A stretch of 64,000 nucleotides of DNA, taken from contig NZ_CP120361.1 of NCBI RefSeq assembly GCF_029457495.1, forward strand, positions 1,116,001 to 1,180,000. The letters run 5' to 3'. Positions within the stretch are counted from its first letter, which is position 1. Every line of letters begins with the position of its first letter. The DNA comes from Chelativorans sp. AA-79 (lineage in GTDB: Bacteria > Pseudomonadota > Alphaproteobacteria > Rhizobiales > Rhizobiaceae). Both the position numbers and the translations under genes were made by a program. Below the pieces are notes generated by a model. That model saw only the letters and a program-made list of their open reading frames with translations. It made no database searches and was not told the origin of the DNA. Below, in pieces: positions 42,946-54,100 of this stretch.

Positions 42946-43744
42946 ACCCGTTTGCATCGGCCCGAACGTCATCGACCTGTGGCGCTGGCCGCTCGACGTC
43001 GTCGCCGGCGATCTGCCCCGCTACGTCGCGATGGTGAGCGATGGGGAGTTCGCGCGCGCGGCGCGCTTCGTGCATGAGCGGGACCGCCTGCGCTTCCTTG
43101 TGGGGCGGGGGCGGCTGCGGGAAATCGTGGCGCATTATCTCGGCGTCTCCGCCAAGCGTCTCGTCTTCGTCTACAACGCTTTCGGCAAGCCACACCTGGC
43201 GATGTCCGAGCCGCCGCTCCACTTCAATCTCAGCCATTCCGGCGGAATGGCCGTGCTGGCGGTCTCCGACAGGTATCATGTCGGCGTCGACGTGGAGCAG
43301 GTCCTGCCGCTGAAGGAGGACGTGGCCGGGCATTTTTTCTCCCCTGCCGAGCAGCGTGCGCTGAGTGCCATGCCGCCGGGTGACTATCTGGAGGCGTTCT
43401 ACAGGTGCTGGACGCGTAAGGAGGCATTCGTGAAAGCGCACGGCGCCGGCCTCTCGCTGCCGCTCGATGCGTTCGATGTCTCGATCGACGAGCGTGAGCC
43501 GACGCTCCTGCGGCTGGACGGGGATCCCGCCGCACCTTTGCAGTGGCAGCTTGCCGAGATCGCGTTGCCGCGCGGATTCATCGGTGCGGTGGCGGCCCCC
43601 ACGGGCGGGAACGGCATCTCCCTGCGTTACCGGTCGGCCTTGGAGGACGAGCGCGAGGAGGAATGGACTGCGTCCCCGCGACCGTTGCGGCCGCATGCCC
43701 CCTTTCCCGGCGATCAGCTGTTCAACCGCGCATCCAGGATGTAG
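42935..43744 (+). CDS. 4'-phosphopantetheinyl transferase, Sfp type
   Basis: A 269-residue Sfp-type transferase that activates carrier proteins by moving phosphopantetheine from CoA to the conserved Ser. The three signature motifs are present: F-N-L-S-H-S-G-G, V-G-V-D-V-E-Q-V (metal-binding Asp and Glu) and F-Y-R-C-W-T-R-K-E-A-F-V-K-A. Its tandem layout and length fit the broad-specificity group. It converges on the NRPS operon, overlapping the last gene of that operon by 31 bases. It should prime the four carrier domains of the assembly line. Confidence 0.92.
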   Translation: MRYRPVCIGPNVIDLWRWPLDVVAGDLPRYVAMVSDGEFARAARFVHERDRLRFLVGRGRLREIVAHYLGVSAKRLVFVYNAFGKPHLAMSEPPLHFNLSHSGGMAVLAVSDRYHVGVDVEQVLPLKEDVAGHFFSPAEQRALSAMPPGDYLEAFYRCWTRKEAFVKAHGAGLSLPLDAFDVSIDEREPTLLRLDGDPAAPLQWQLAEIALPRGFIGAVAAPTGGNGISLRYRSALEDEREEEWTASPRPLRPHAPFPGDQLFNRASRM

Positions 43745-45357
43745 CGACCGCCGCTCGCGTCGAAGTGATGGCAGCCGACGAGGCCCGGCTTGAAATCCGG
43801 GCGGATCGTCCGGATGCATCTTTCGCGATAGGTCTCGCTGGTGAGCTCCTCGATCTCCATGATGTTCAGGCCGTACCCGTAGATGCCGTAGGCATTGTTC
43901 TGCGAGGGCCTGAGCAGCCGCCCGTTGCGGGCGAAGACCCGACCCGCATTGCGCGCCACATTGCTGCCCATGACGACCGGGTTGCGCCTGTGGGGTTCGA
44001 TGCGCGAGAACGCGGGGCCGTCCACCTCGAAGGCGTAGAGCTCGCTGCAATGATCCTCGAAGGCATGGTGGTCCGAGAGGTTCGAGAGGAGCCACCACTT
44101 TCCGCGATGCCGGAAGAGCGTGCTGTCGGCCGCCGAGCAGCCTTCCAGTGCCGTCGCGTGCAACTCCCATTCCAGGGGGAACTTCACGCACCGCCAGATC
44201 TCAATGCGCTTCTGCTGATGGGTCTCCGGCATGAGGTAGATCTCGCCGGCGCTGCGGAAGACGAAGGGGAAGGAAAGGTGCCCTTCGCTCTCGATGGCCA
44301 CGCCCAGCGGCTCGATCCCGCCCGGCTTCAGCAGACCCACGGCGATGTGCGCCTTGGCATCCCCTACGGCGTAGTTCTCGTAGAAGACGTAACACCGGCC
44401 ATTGTGCTGAAAGAGAAAGGGATCCGCCTTGATGGAGTTCCTGGCCGGCGGCAGTTCGGTCGTCGAGCCCGGCTCGAAATCCTCGATCGTGCCCGCGCCG
44501 GAATAGAGCGTCCAGACCGCTGTCTCGAGCCCGGCCCTTTTCGCAAGCTCCTTCCTGGTGCGGGCGGCCGCCGCGCGCACGAGCCCCGCGAGGTAGCGGG
44601 CGACCGCGGCGTTTTCCGGCGGCGGGGCGGGAACGGACTTCATCGGCGAGGCCGCAATCTGCCGCGTGTCGGCCAGGCGGCGCAGTTCCCTTGTGATGAT
44701 GAGGACCGTCTTTTCCTTCAGGAACGCGGCGTTCCGCGCGGCGCTGAATTTGGGGTTGAACGCCGCTGTGGCGATCTGCTCGGCCGGGCGGCCATCGCCG
44801 CGCCTGACATAGACGGACGCGTCAATGGTGGCCGCGTGGGCCGCAGTCTCGGTGAAGCTGCACCATTCCGCTCGGCCGGACTGGGCATCGGCGACGTTCG
44901 CCGACCACTCCCCGAAAGGAAGCTGCGCGACAGTTTCCTCGGCCAGTCCGTTCGGAACCAGGCGAAGAACGAGATCGAGCCGCAGCCTCTCCATTGCGCC
45001 CAGGGGAAGATCGGCCTTTCCATCCGATGGACGCTCGGCAAGGCGGATGCATTCCGTCTTTTCGCATATGTCGGTGAAATAGGTCGGCTGGTAGGCGGGC
45101 AGGCGTGCGAACAGGCGGCGGTCGACGCCGGCGACCAGCTCGAAGAGCGGGGGCGCGTCGCCATAGCCGCGTGGATGAACCAGCAGGGCCGACAGCTCGA
45201 AACGCGGATCGGCCAGGAGGCGATCGAAGAGCTGCAGTTCCCAAGGAGCGAAGCCGCTCTTCCTGCCGACGAGCACCGCAACACGCAGAGGGGACCTTTC
45301 ACTCTTGCTCTGCCAGTCCACCACGGGCTGGACAAAGAGCTGGCCGGAGAGGCCCAT
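43714..45357 (-). CDS. Formyltransferase-like / GINT1_N-like beta-propeller fusion protein
   Basis: A 547-residue two-part protein. The first half (about 25-240) resembles a degenerate formyl- or glycosyl-transferase fold (R-V-A-V-L-V-G, then L-R-L-D-L-V-L-R-L and F-G-E-W-S). The second half (about 285-545) shows five-bladed propeller repeats of the type found at the N-terminus of plant GINT1 (glucosamine inositolphosphorylceramide transferase) and in GH43-like proteins: I-K-A-D-P-F-L-F-Q-H-N-G-R-C-Y-V-F-Y-E, L-S-F-P-F-V-F, I-Y-L-M-P-E-T. It starts 1 base after the thioesterase gene stop (TGAGATG), so it is part of the NRPS operon. It may transfer the peptide product or a sugar; function unproven. 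Confidence 0.65.
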   Translation of the reverse strand: MGLSGQLFVQPVVDWQSKSERSPLRVAVLVGRKSGFAPWELQLFDRLLADPRFELSALLVHPRGYGDAPPLFELVAGVDRRLFARLPAYQPTYFTDICEKTECIRLAERPSDGKADLPLGAMERLRLDLVLRLVPNGLAEETVAQLPFGEWSANVADAQSGRAEWCSFTETAAHAATIDASVYVRRGDGRPAEQIATAAFNPKFSAARNAAFLKEKTVLIITRELRRLADTRQIAASPMKSVPAPPPENAAVARYLAGLVRAAAARTRKELAKRAGLETAVWTLYSGAGTIEDFEPGSTTELPPARNSIKADPFLFQHNGRCYVFYENYAVGDAKAHIAVGLLKPGGIEPLGVAIESEGHLSFPFVFRSAGEIYLMPETHQQKRIEIWRCVKFPLEWELHATALEGCSAADSTLFRHRGKWWLLSNLSDHHAFEDHCSELYAFEVDGPAFSRIEPHRRNPVVMGSNVARNAGRVFARNGRLLRPSQNNAYGIYGYGLNIMEIEELTSETYRERCIRTIRPDFKPGLVGCHHFDASGGRYILDARLNS

Positions 45358-45358
45358 C

Positions 45359-48169
45359 TCAACCTCCCGCCGCCAGGCGCCTCGACAGCGTTCCCGCCAG
45401 ACTTTCTATGCCCGCGCTCGTCAGCGAATCCTCATGCCATCCCTCGACATCGTGGACGGCGCTATCCTCACGAATGAAACCGCGCCAGCCGAACAGGAGC
45501 TTCCGTGCGCGCTTGTGATGGGCCTGGCTGCGGAACAGCAGGACCTCCTCGTCCATGACCGGCTGCAGCCGATAGCTGCGCGAGGCATTCACCAGAAGCT
45601 CGGTTACCGCTTCGGTCGCCACTTCCTCCTTCGTCAAGGCGGCCGCACTGCTGAGGCGCCCAAGGAGTTTCTGGGAGAGATTGAACTCCTTGAGATAGTC
45701 CATGAGCCGGATGCGCCCGCGCAGAAGCCTGCCGGTGAAATAGGCGAGCCGCTTCACCCGCCTTTCCAGCTTCCAGCGGGACTGCCGCAGGCGCGGCAGC
45801 GCGCGGAAATAGCCGGGCGCCCAGGTGTCGATCATGGCGACGCAGTCGACGTCGTGACCCATGCCGCGAAGCTGCCTCGCCATCTCGATCGCGAGAAGAC
45901 CGTTGATGCAAAGGCCGACCAGCACCAAGGGGCCTGAACCGGGGCGAAGGTCCATGGCGCGGATTGCGTCGGCGACGATCTCCTCGATGCTCATCCGGCG
46001 GAGCTCGTCGTCAAGTTCGGCGCCGAACATGTGGAGGTTCACCACAGACGGGCCATCGGCCAGCGCATTGGCCATGTGGTAATAGAGCAGCGGGTGGTTC
46101 AGCGTGTAAACCGTGCAGGCGCCGTTCCCCTTGCGATAGACGGACGTTTCCCAATAGACGGAACGGGGCTTCTCCTCCGCTTCTGCCGTCGCGGTCGGCA
46201 TCTCGGCCGTGGCAGCCTCTTCGCCGAAGACTTCGCGGCAGAAGGCGGCGAGCGTGGGCGCCTTGAAGAGGAGCGAGAGTTCCGGCTTGACGCCGAAGGC
46301 CTCCCTCATCGCGGAGAACATCCGCAGGGCCAGAAGCGAATGGCCGCCGAGCGCGAAGAAGTCGTCCGAGCCTTTGACCTCGTCCACCCCGAGGACATTC
46401 GCCCAGATCCTCGCAAGCTCGTGCTCCTTCGCCGGCGCGAGGCTTCGTGCGTCCGGAGCGGGCTTGGAGATTGGGCGCTCCCTCGCCGGGAGCGGACCCG
46501 GCGAGGGAGCCTTCAGCGCCTGTCGGTCAATGTCCCCTGCGGGGGTGCGTGGGAACATGAGCAGTACGCTGACACCGGCCGGCATGTCCTTCGCGGGCAG
46601 CCGATTGGCGAGATGGTCCATCAGAAATGCGGGAAGCGTTTCAAGAGGCCGTGAAAGTGAAGGCGAGGGCGCCACGAAGGCGTAGATGCCTCCGTCGTCG
46701 GTGCGGATCGCCGCCGCTTCCTGGATGTCGGGATGCTTACCGAGAAGCGCCTCGATACCGCCGAGTTCACCCGAGGGCGCGGTCTTTTGGAGGCGCGCGC
46801 TGGGCGGCGTGCCGAAGGAGCCCAGCGTGGCCTCGGGCCGCTCCAGCGCCATCTCGTAGGTCTCCTGCCAGACGCGCAGGAGTTCCTTTGCCGTGGCGGC
46901 GTCGAAAAGGTCCATGTTGTATTCCACGGACATGCGCCAGCCGTTCGGCCTGCCGATCATGATGAAGTTCAGATCGTAGATCACGCCGGGCGACTGGGAA
47001 GGCGAGCTGATGAGCTCGAACCCGCCATAGCGCGCATCCTCGAGGAAGGCTTTCTGCTGGTTGAAATTGATCGAGACCAGCGGGTTGCGCGCGGGGTCGC
47101 GCGCGGGGTTGATCAGCTCGACGAGGTTGTTGAACGGCATCCTCTGATGGTTGAGCGCGGATTCCACCGTTTCGCCGGCCCGCCGGACGTGCTCGGCAAA
47201 ACTCAGCTCGTCCGACGCGTCGAAGCGCAGGACCAGATTGTTGATGAAGACACCGATGAGGTTCTCCAGATCGACATCCTCGCGTCCCGCGATCTGCGTT
47301 CCGAAGAGGATCTGCCGTTCGCCGGAGAAGCGGTGCAGGGCAGCGCTGATCACCGCTGCGCCATGGCTGAAGAGCGACACCTGCAGCCCGCGCGCAGCCA
47401 GGTTGATCCGCTCGCCGAATTCGAGCGGCATCGCCACCGAGACGATGTCGCCGCGATTGGTCTTGACCCCACCGCGGGGGCGGTCCGGCCGGATCTCGAA
47501 ATAGGGCGCGTCCGCCAGTTGCCTGCGCCAGTATGCTTTTTCGGCCTCGAAGCCGTAGCTCTGCCGGTATTCGGCCTGCCAGAGCGCGAAATCGCCATAT
47601 TGCAGCGGAAGCTCGGGCAGTGTCGGCGTTCTGCCGGAGTCGATCGCCGAGGCCATCTCGCCAACCTCGCGCCCGAGGATGCGGATCGACCAGCCGTCGA
47701 AGCAGGACTGGTGCGCGGTGATGAGGATCAGGCCGCGATTGTTCTCCACCATCAGGAAGGTGACGCGGAAGAGGCCGGGCTCGCGCAGGTCGAACGGCAC
47801 CCCAGCCGTCTCGCGGCTGATGGACTGGATGCGCTCGTCACGCTGGGAGGCGGGTACGTTGCGCAGGTCGATGACGGACATGCGGAAATCGACGCTGTCC
47901 ACCACCTGCTGCACCGGCTGGCCGTCAACGTCGGCAAACCGGGTCCTCAGGATCTCGTGACGTTCGATGACCTTGCGGAACGCCTCCTCGATGCTCGCGA
48001 TCTTGAAGGCGCCGCGGATTTCCCAGCGCACGGCCACGTTGAGCGCGGGGTTGCCCGGCTTGAGCTGATCCAGGAACCAGCAGCGGAGCTGTGTCTGGGT
48101 GCACGGGAATTCGGCGATGACCCGGCGCGGGTTTTCCGCCGGCGCGCCGGCCAGATCCATCATGTTCAT
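45359..48169 (-). CDS. NRPS terminal module: C - A-domain remnant - PCP - TE
   Basis: A 936-residue enzyme. Condensation domain about 17-450, with A-H-Q-S-C-F-D-G-W at 152-160: the second His of HHxxxDG is Gln154. Residues 468-555 are only the C-terminal subdomain of an adenylation domain, and its A10 motif is P-A-G-D-I-D-R, without the catalytic Lys. A complete carrier domain follows (about 580-650, F-A-L-G-G-H-S-L with Ser611). The thioesterase (about 690-930) has V-G-L-C-I-N-G, so Cys754 replaces the Ser nucleophile; Asp781 and His912 complete the triad. The carrier has no adenylation domain in cis. ATGA overlap with the upstream gene. It should release the product, by hydrolysis, cyclisation or transfer. 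Confidence 0.88.
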   Translation of the reverse strand: MNMMDLAGAPAENPRRVIAEFPCTQTQLRCWFLDQLKPGNPALNVAVRWEIRGAFKIASIEEAFRKVIERHEILRTRFADVDGQPVQQVVDSVDFRMSVIDLRNVPASQRDERIQSISRETAGVPFDLREPGLFRVTFLMVENNRGLILITAHQSCFDGWSIRILGREVGEMASAIDSGRTPTLPELPLQYGDFALWQAEYRQSYGFEAEKAYWRRQLADAPYFEIRPDRPRGGVKTNRGDIVSVAMPLEFGERINLAARGLQVSLFSHGAAVISAALHRFSGERQILFGTQIAGREDVDLENLIGVFINNLVLRFDASDELSFAEHVRRAGETVESALNHQRMPFNNLVELINPARDPARNPLVSINFNQQKAFLEDARYGGFELISSPSQSPGVIYDLNFIMIGRPNGWRMSVEYNMDLFDAATAKELLRVWQETYEMALERPEATLGSFGTPPSARLQKTAPSGELGGIEALLGKHPDIQEAAAIRTDDGGIYAFVAPSPSLSRPLETLPAFLMDHLANRLPAKDMPAGVSVLLMFPRTPAGDIDRQALKAPSPGPLPARERPISKPAPDARSLAPAKEHELARIWANVLGVDEVKGSDDFFALGGHSLLALRMFSAMREAFGVKPELSLLFKAPTLAAFCREVFGEEAATAEMPTATAEAEEKPRSVYWETSVYRKGNGACTVYTLNHPLLYYHMANALADGPSVVNLHMFGAELDDELRRMSIEEIVADAIRAMDLRPGSGPLVLVGLCINGLLAIEMARQLRGMGHDVDCVAMIDTWAPGYFRALPRLRQSRWKLERRVKRLAYFTGRLLRGRIRLMDYLKEFNLSQKLLGRLSSAAALTKEEVATEAVTELLVNASRSYRLQPVMDEEVLLFRSQAHHKRARKLLFGWRGFIREDSAVHDVEGWHEDSLTSAGIESLAGTLSRRLAAGG

Positions 48170-51100
48170 GTGAGCCTCTCGACGCGGCGGCGTGCGCCAT
48201 TGCGGAAATCACGGAGCGAGGGGATCGGCGCCACGGAGCCGTTGACCGGGGCCTGGGCGTGTTCCTCGGCGAACCCCGCCAGATCGGAAATGGTCGGATG
48301 GCGCATCAGGTGCTTGGCTTCCAGCGGCAAACCGGCATCCATCATGCGTGCGGCGATGCGGAAGATGCTGAGCGAATCCGCGCCGAGTGCATAGAGATTG
48401 TCGTCGACGCCGATCTCGCCCACCTGCAGCACCTCTTTCCAGATGCCCGACAGTTTCTCCTCCATCGGGGTGCGCGGTCCCGTTCGGACCGGGGCTGCCT
48501 GGCGTTGCGGAACGCCGCGCTTCTCCAGCGCCTTGCGGTCGAGCTTGCCATTGGCCGTCTGCGGAAGCTGGCTTGCCGCGACCCAGAAGCTCGGAACCAT
48601 ATGCGCCGGCAGATGCGCCTTGGCGTGGGTGGTCAGCTCGTCCGCGGAGGGCTCGGGCCCGTCCGCCACGAAGTGGCAGACAAGCTGGCGGTCGCCGTTC
48701 CGGTTCGGGGCCGCAACGACGGCACATTGGCGGATGCCGCCCTTCCTGGCCATCACCGCCTCGATCTCGCCGAGCTCGATGCGGAAACCGCGCAGCTTGA
48801 TCTGGTTATCGCGCCGGCCAAGCAGCTGCAATGTGCCGTCGGGCAGACGCCTGCCGACATCGCCCGTGTTGTAGAGCCGCCGCGGCAGGCCGCCATCGAT
48901 CCGGATCGGACGGAAGGCCGCCTCCGTGAGGTCGAGGCGGTCGAAATAGCCGTTCGCCAGCCCGTCTCCGCCGATATAGAGCTCGCCGGTCACGCCCACC
49001 GGCGCGATGCGGTCGTGGGCGTCCAGGATGTAGAGCTGCGTGTTGGCGATCGGGTGGCCGATATGGATGGGCGCTTCGCCGCTCGTGATCCTCGCTACCG
49101 AGGACCAGATCGTCGTTTCCGTCGGCCCGTACATGTTCCACAACTCGCCGCCGATCCTGAGCAGCTTGCGGGCGAGGTCGCGCGGCAGCGGCTCGCCACC
49201 ACAGAGCATCCTGAGCTTCGGCTGGTTGGCGAGTCCCGCTTCCACAAGCATCTGCCACAGCGTGGGGGTCGCCTGAAGCACGTTGGCGCCGCTTGCCTTG
49301 AGGAGCTTCACCAGCGCGAAGCCGTCCTGCACCTCGGTCCGGTTGGCGATGACCACGCGCCCGCCCATGATCAGGGGCAGGTAGAGCTCCAGCCCGGCGA
49401 TGTCGAAAGAGATCGTCGTCACCGCCAGCAGCGTGTCCTGCGAGGAGAAGCCGGGTTCCTTCGCCATGGAGGTGAGGAAATTCACCAGCGCGCGGTGCGA
49501 GACCTCCACGCCCTTCGGCGTGCCCGTCGAGCCCGACGTGAAGATCACATAGGCGGGCGCCTCGGTGTCGAAGGCGTTCGGTTCGAGCGGACGCGTGTCC
49601 TGCCGCGCGATCTCGTCCCGTTCCAGGTCCATGCGGATGACGCAAGTGCCCTTGTCGGCAAGCCTGGCGATCCCGTCATTCGCGCAGATGAGCGCGGAGA
49701 CGCGGGCGGTTTCCATCGTCTGGCCCAAACGCGCCTGCGGATGGCCCGGATCGAGCGGCACATAGGCGTGCCCGGCCTTCATGATCGCGAGCAGCGATAC
49801 GAGCATGTCGATCGAGCGGTCGAGCGCCAGCGCGATGCGCATGCCGGGAATGAAGAGCTTCGACTGGATATGGCGCGCGAGCTGATTGCTTCTCGCCTCA
49901 AGGGCACCGTAGGTGATCGATTTGCCCTCATGCACCGCGGCGATGGCCTTGGGCTGCTCGGCGGCCCTTGCCGCGAAGAGCTCGAACGTGAAGCGGTCGT
50001 GGTCATAGTCCGAGGCCGTCTCGTTGAGATCCTTGACCAGCCACCGCGTCTCCGCCTCGGACAGGAGGGGGAGGTCGGCGATGTTCTTGTCTATGCCCTC
50101 GGCCAGGCCAGCCACGAGGGTGTTGAAATGGCCGAGCCAGCGTTCGATCGTCGAGCGGTCGTAGACGTCTCCATTGTAGTCGACATCGATGCGGATGCCG
50201 TCGTCGCCCTCGATCATGTTCAGGAACATGTCGAAGTTGGAGAAAGCCTTCGGATTGGGCGTGACGGTCGCGGCCAAGCCCTCGAAGCCTGCGTTTTTCG
50301 CCACCCGCTCCAGGTTGAATTGGATTTCCGTCAACGGCAGCCGGCTGGGATCCCGCTTGAGGCCGAGTTTGCGCACCAGCGTGCCGTAGGTGTAGTCCTG
50401 ATGCTCGAAAGCATTCAGCACGAGCTGCTGGGTCTGGCGCAGATGCTGTTCGAAGCTCGTCCTGGCTTCCACCTGCTGGCGTACGGGCAGGAGGTTGACG
50501 CAATGGCCGACGAGCGTCTGGTCGGGAACGAGGCTCTGGCCTGCCGATGGCACGGCGACCACGATATCCGTGCTGCCGGAGAGGCGTGAGATCATCACCT
50601 GGAGCGCGGCAAGCAGCGTCGAGAACAGTGTGGCGCCGCTCTTCGCCCCGGCCTTCTTCAGGCGTTTATAGGCATCCTTCTCGATGAAGGCGGTGCAGGT
50701 GCCGCCGGCAAAGCTGCGATGCTCCGGCCGCGGCCGGTCCGTAGGCATTTCCGGCAGGTCGGGAACCGTCTCGAACTGCTTGAGCCAGTAGGTTTCGGTC
50801 TCGGGTCGTGCTTCCTTCCTGGCGAAGTCGCTCGCATAGGCAGCGAAGGAAAGTGCCGGCGGGAGGTCTGGCGCCGATCCCTTGAGGAGGGCCGAATAGG
50901 TTTCGGCCATTTCTTCGAGGATCACATTCGCGGACCAGCCGTCGCAGACGATATGGTGCGCGGTGAAGACGAAGACATGGCGGTCATCCGAAAGCCGGAC
51001 GAGACGGGCGCGGGCGAGCGGCCCCTTCGCGAGATCGAAGGGTGTCGTGGCTTCCTCGGCGAGGATGTCGTCGAGCGTCGCTTCGGGCTGATCCTTCTGC

Positions 51101-54100
51101 CTGAAATCGGCCTTCTGGAGCGCGATCTGGAAATCCGGGATCATCTCGAAACGGTCTCCCGCCCGTGCGAAGCGGATGTGGAGCGCATCGTGCCGCGCGA
51201 TCACCACATCGAGCGCGCGGGCGAAGAGATCCTCGTCGAGCGGTCCTTCCAGGGAGAGGCTGAAGGACTCGTTGAACGAGCAGGAAGCTTCGTCGCCGGC
51301 CTGGGCGGCAAGCCAGATCTCCTTCTGCGATTCCGTCAGCTCGCCCGAGATGATCTCCCGTTCGGGCGGGCGGGGTTTGGGAGCGTGCTTCGGTTCCGCT
51401 GACGGCGCCAGGATCCCCACGGACTGGAGCGTATCGAGGCTCTCACGGAAGATCTCGGCGATGCGCCGGAAGTCCTCCTCGGAATGCGTGGTGGTCAGGA
51501 AGCAGGGATAGCCGTCCTGGATATGAAGGCCGAGCGTCCGGGCCTGAGGATAGAAGAGCGTGCCCAGCGGATCGAGGCTGCCGAAGTCGGTCACGAACCA
51601 ACTCGAATAGGCGTTGATCCCGCTCCCGATGCCACGCGCCGCCATGTCGACGTTCAGTTCCTCGACGAGTTTGCCGGTGCGGTCGGCAACCCTGCCGTAG
51701 AGGGCCTGGCCCTCGCCCTTTATGTGCTTCAGCACGGCCTTTGCCGCAGCCAGTACCAAGGGGTGTCGCACGAAGGTGCCGGCGAAGAAGGTGGGTGCGA
51801 CCATCGGCACGGAATCGTCGCCATAGGTCCAGGTGCCGCCGTCGAGCGCGTCCATGAAGCGGCTGTCGCCGGCCAGCACGCCGATGGGCATGCCGCCGCC
51901 CAGCACCTTGCCGTAGGTCGCCATGTCGCCCCGGATGCCCCAGACGGCCTGCATTCCGCCGGGATGCACGCGGAAGCCGGTCACGACCTCGTCGAAGACC
52001 AGCGCGAACTCACGCTCCGTCGCGATGCCGCGCAGTTCGCGCACGAAGTCGACAGGGCGCAGTTCCGGATGCCGGCTCTGGACCGGTTCGATGATGACCG
52101 CCGCGATATCCTCCGCATTGGCGCGGATCCAGTCGAGGCTTTCCGGCGCGCCATAGGAGAGCACCGTCATGTTCGAGAGGGAACCTGCCGGAATGCCGGG
52201 TGCGATCGGCAGCGCCACCGGCGCGCCGTTGCGGTTGCGGCCCTTCACCAGCACCTCGTCGAACTGGCCGTGATAGTCGTTGCCGAAGACGACGATCTTC
52301 TCGCGGCCCGTCACGGCCCTGGCCACGCGCATGGCTGCCATGACCGCTTCCGAGCCGGTGTTGCAGAAGGTCACGCGCTCGTGCCCGGTCATCTCACCGA
52401 TGAGATCGGCCACCTCGCCGGCCAGTGGTGTCTGCGGGCCGATCGCAAAACCCTGGTCAGCCTGGGCGCGGATCGCATCGACCACGAAGTCGGGGGCGTG
52501 GCCGAAGGCGGTCTGGCCCATGCCGTTGACGAGGTCGATATATTCGTTGCCGTCGATGTCCCAGATGCGCGAGCCCTTGGAGCGATCGGAGACGAGGGGG
52601 AACACCAGTTCCTTCCACTCCGGGCGGAAACCCGCTGCCGTGCGCGGATCGGCGAGGTGGCCGCGATGGGCCGCCGCAAAGGCCTTCGAGCCGGCATTCT
52701 TCGCGGAATAGCGCTCGGCGAGATCGGCAATGAACCTGCGCTTTTCCGGCGAGAGCTCGCCGTCGCCGGCGCGTGCGCCGGGCTTGTAGATGCGGACGCG
52801 CCCGCCGCCGATCTCGCCATCGGCGATCTTTGCCGTTTCCTCCGGCTTTGGCACGGGCGGCTGCACAGGGGCCTGGATCGCGGGGAGAGGCTGTGCAGGC
52901 TGGGCGGCGTTCATGGCCTGCATCGCCTGCAGCTGTTGCGCGAAGAGCTGCTGCATCATCTGCATCTGCGACTGGAAGATCGCATCGAGCCCGCCGCCCG
53001 CCGTCGCGCCTGCCGCAAGCGGCGACATCACCGGTGCGGCGGTCGCCTGTGCCGGCGCCTGGATTGGTTGAACGGGAGCGGCGGTCAGCGTGGCTTCGGC
53101 CGGCATTTCGGCATCCAGGTGCCGGGCAAGCGCGGCGACGGTCGGAATGCTGCCCAGAAGCTCGCGGAAGGAGAGCTTCACCTTGTATTGCTTCTCTACC
53201 TTCTGCGCGAACTGCCCGATGAACAGGGAATCGAAGCCGAGTTCCAGAAACGTCGCCTCGGCGGAGTCGGCGGCGATCTCCTCGCCCGACATCTCGGCCA
53301 GGAGCGCGAGCAGCGCGGCTTCCAGCTTTTCGGTCCTGCCCGGGGAAGGAGCGGGTGTAACAGCATTCATGGCTTCGTTTCCAAATGAGGGTGCGGGTTG
53401 CGGCAGGCCGCCTTGGGATGCGGCCTCGCCGGCGGATGTGGTTTGCGGGTTCGCCGCCTGGCGGGTCGGCGGCGGCGCCTCGATCCAGTGCCGCTGGCGC
53501 TCGAAGGCGTAAGTCGGCAGGGGGAGACGCCGCCGCGCGTCGTCCGGCAGCGACGGCCACTCGAGGTCGCAGCCGGCGATCCAGAGCCGGGCGTGGGCTT
53601 CGGCGAAGGCGGGAACCGCGGCCGACGCCTTGTCGTGGTCGGGCAGCGACTGGACGATGCCCGCCAGCCCGGCGCGGTCGACGGTTTGGGCGGCGAAGGT
53701 CGAGAGCGTGCGGCCGGGCCCCACTTCCAGCAGGACGGGCTTTCTGTCGCGGCAGACCGTTGCAAGGCCGTCCGAGAAGTGGACAGTGTCGCGGCAGTGC
53801 CGCGCCCAATAGTCCGGCGAGGTCCCCACAGCGTCCGTCTGCCAGCCGCCGGTGACGCAGGAGACATAGGGGATGGTCGCCTTGCCGTAGGCGAGCTTCT
53901 CCGTCTCCTCCCGCAGAGCCGCGGCCGCTTCATCCATCATGGCGGAGTGGAAGGCATGCGAGGTGTGGAGGCGGCTGAAGGCGATGCCTGCCGCCTCCAG
54001 CCTTGCGCAGGCGGCGTCCGCCGCCTCGAACGTGCCGGAGATGACGCACAGCTTCGGCGCATTCACCGCGGCGATCTCGATGCCTTCGCCGAGATGGGGC

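Noticed and set aside
51484..53388. A 634-residue plus-strand frame opposite the aminotransferase part of the megasynthase
   Set aside because: Antisense shadow; the minus-strand domains are intact and continuous here.
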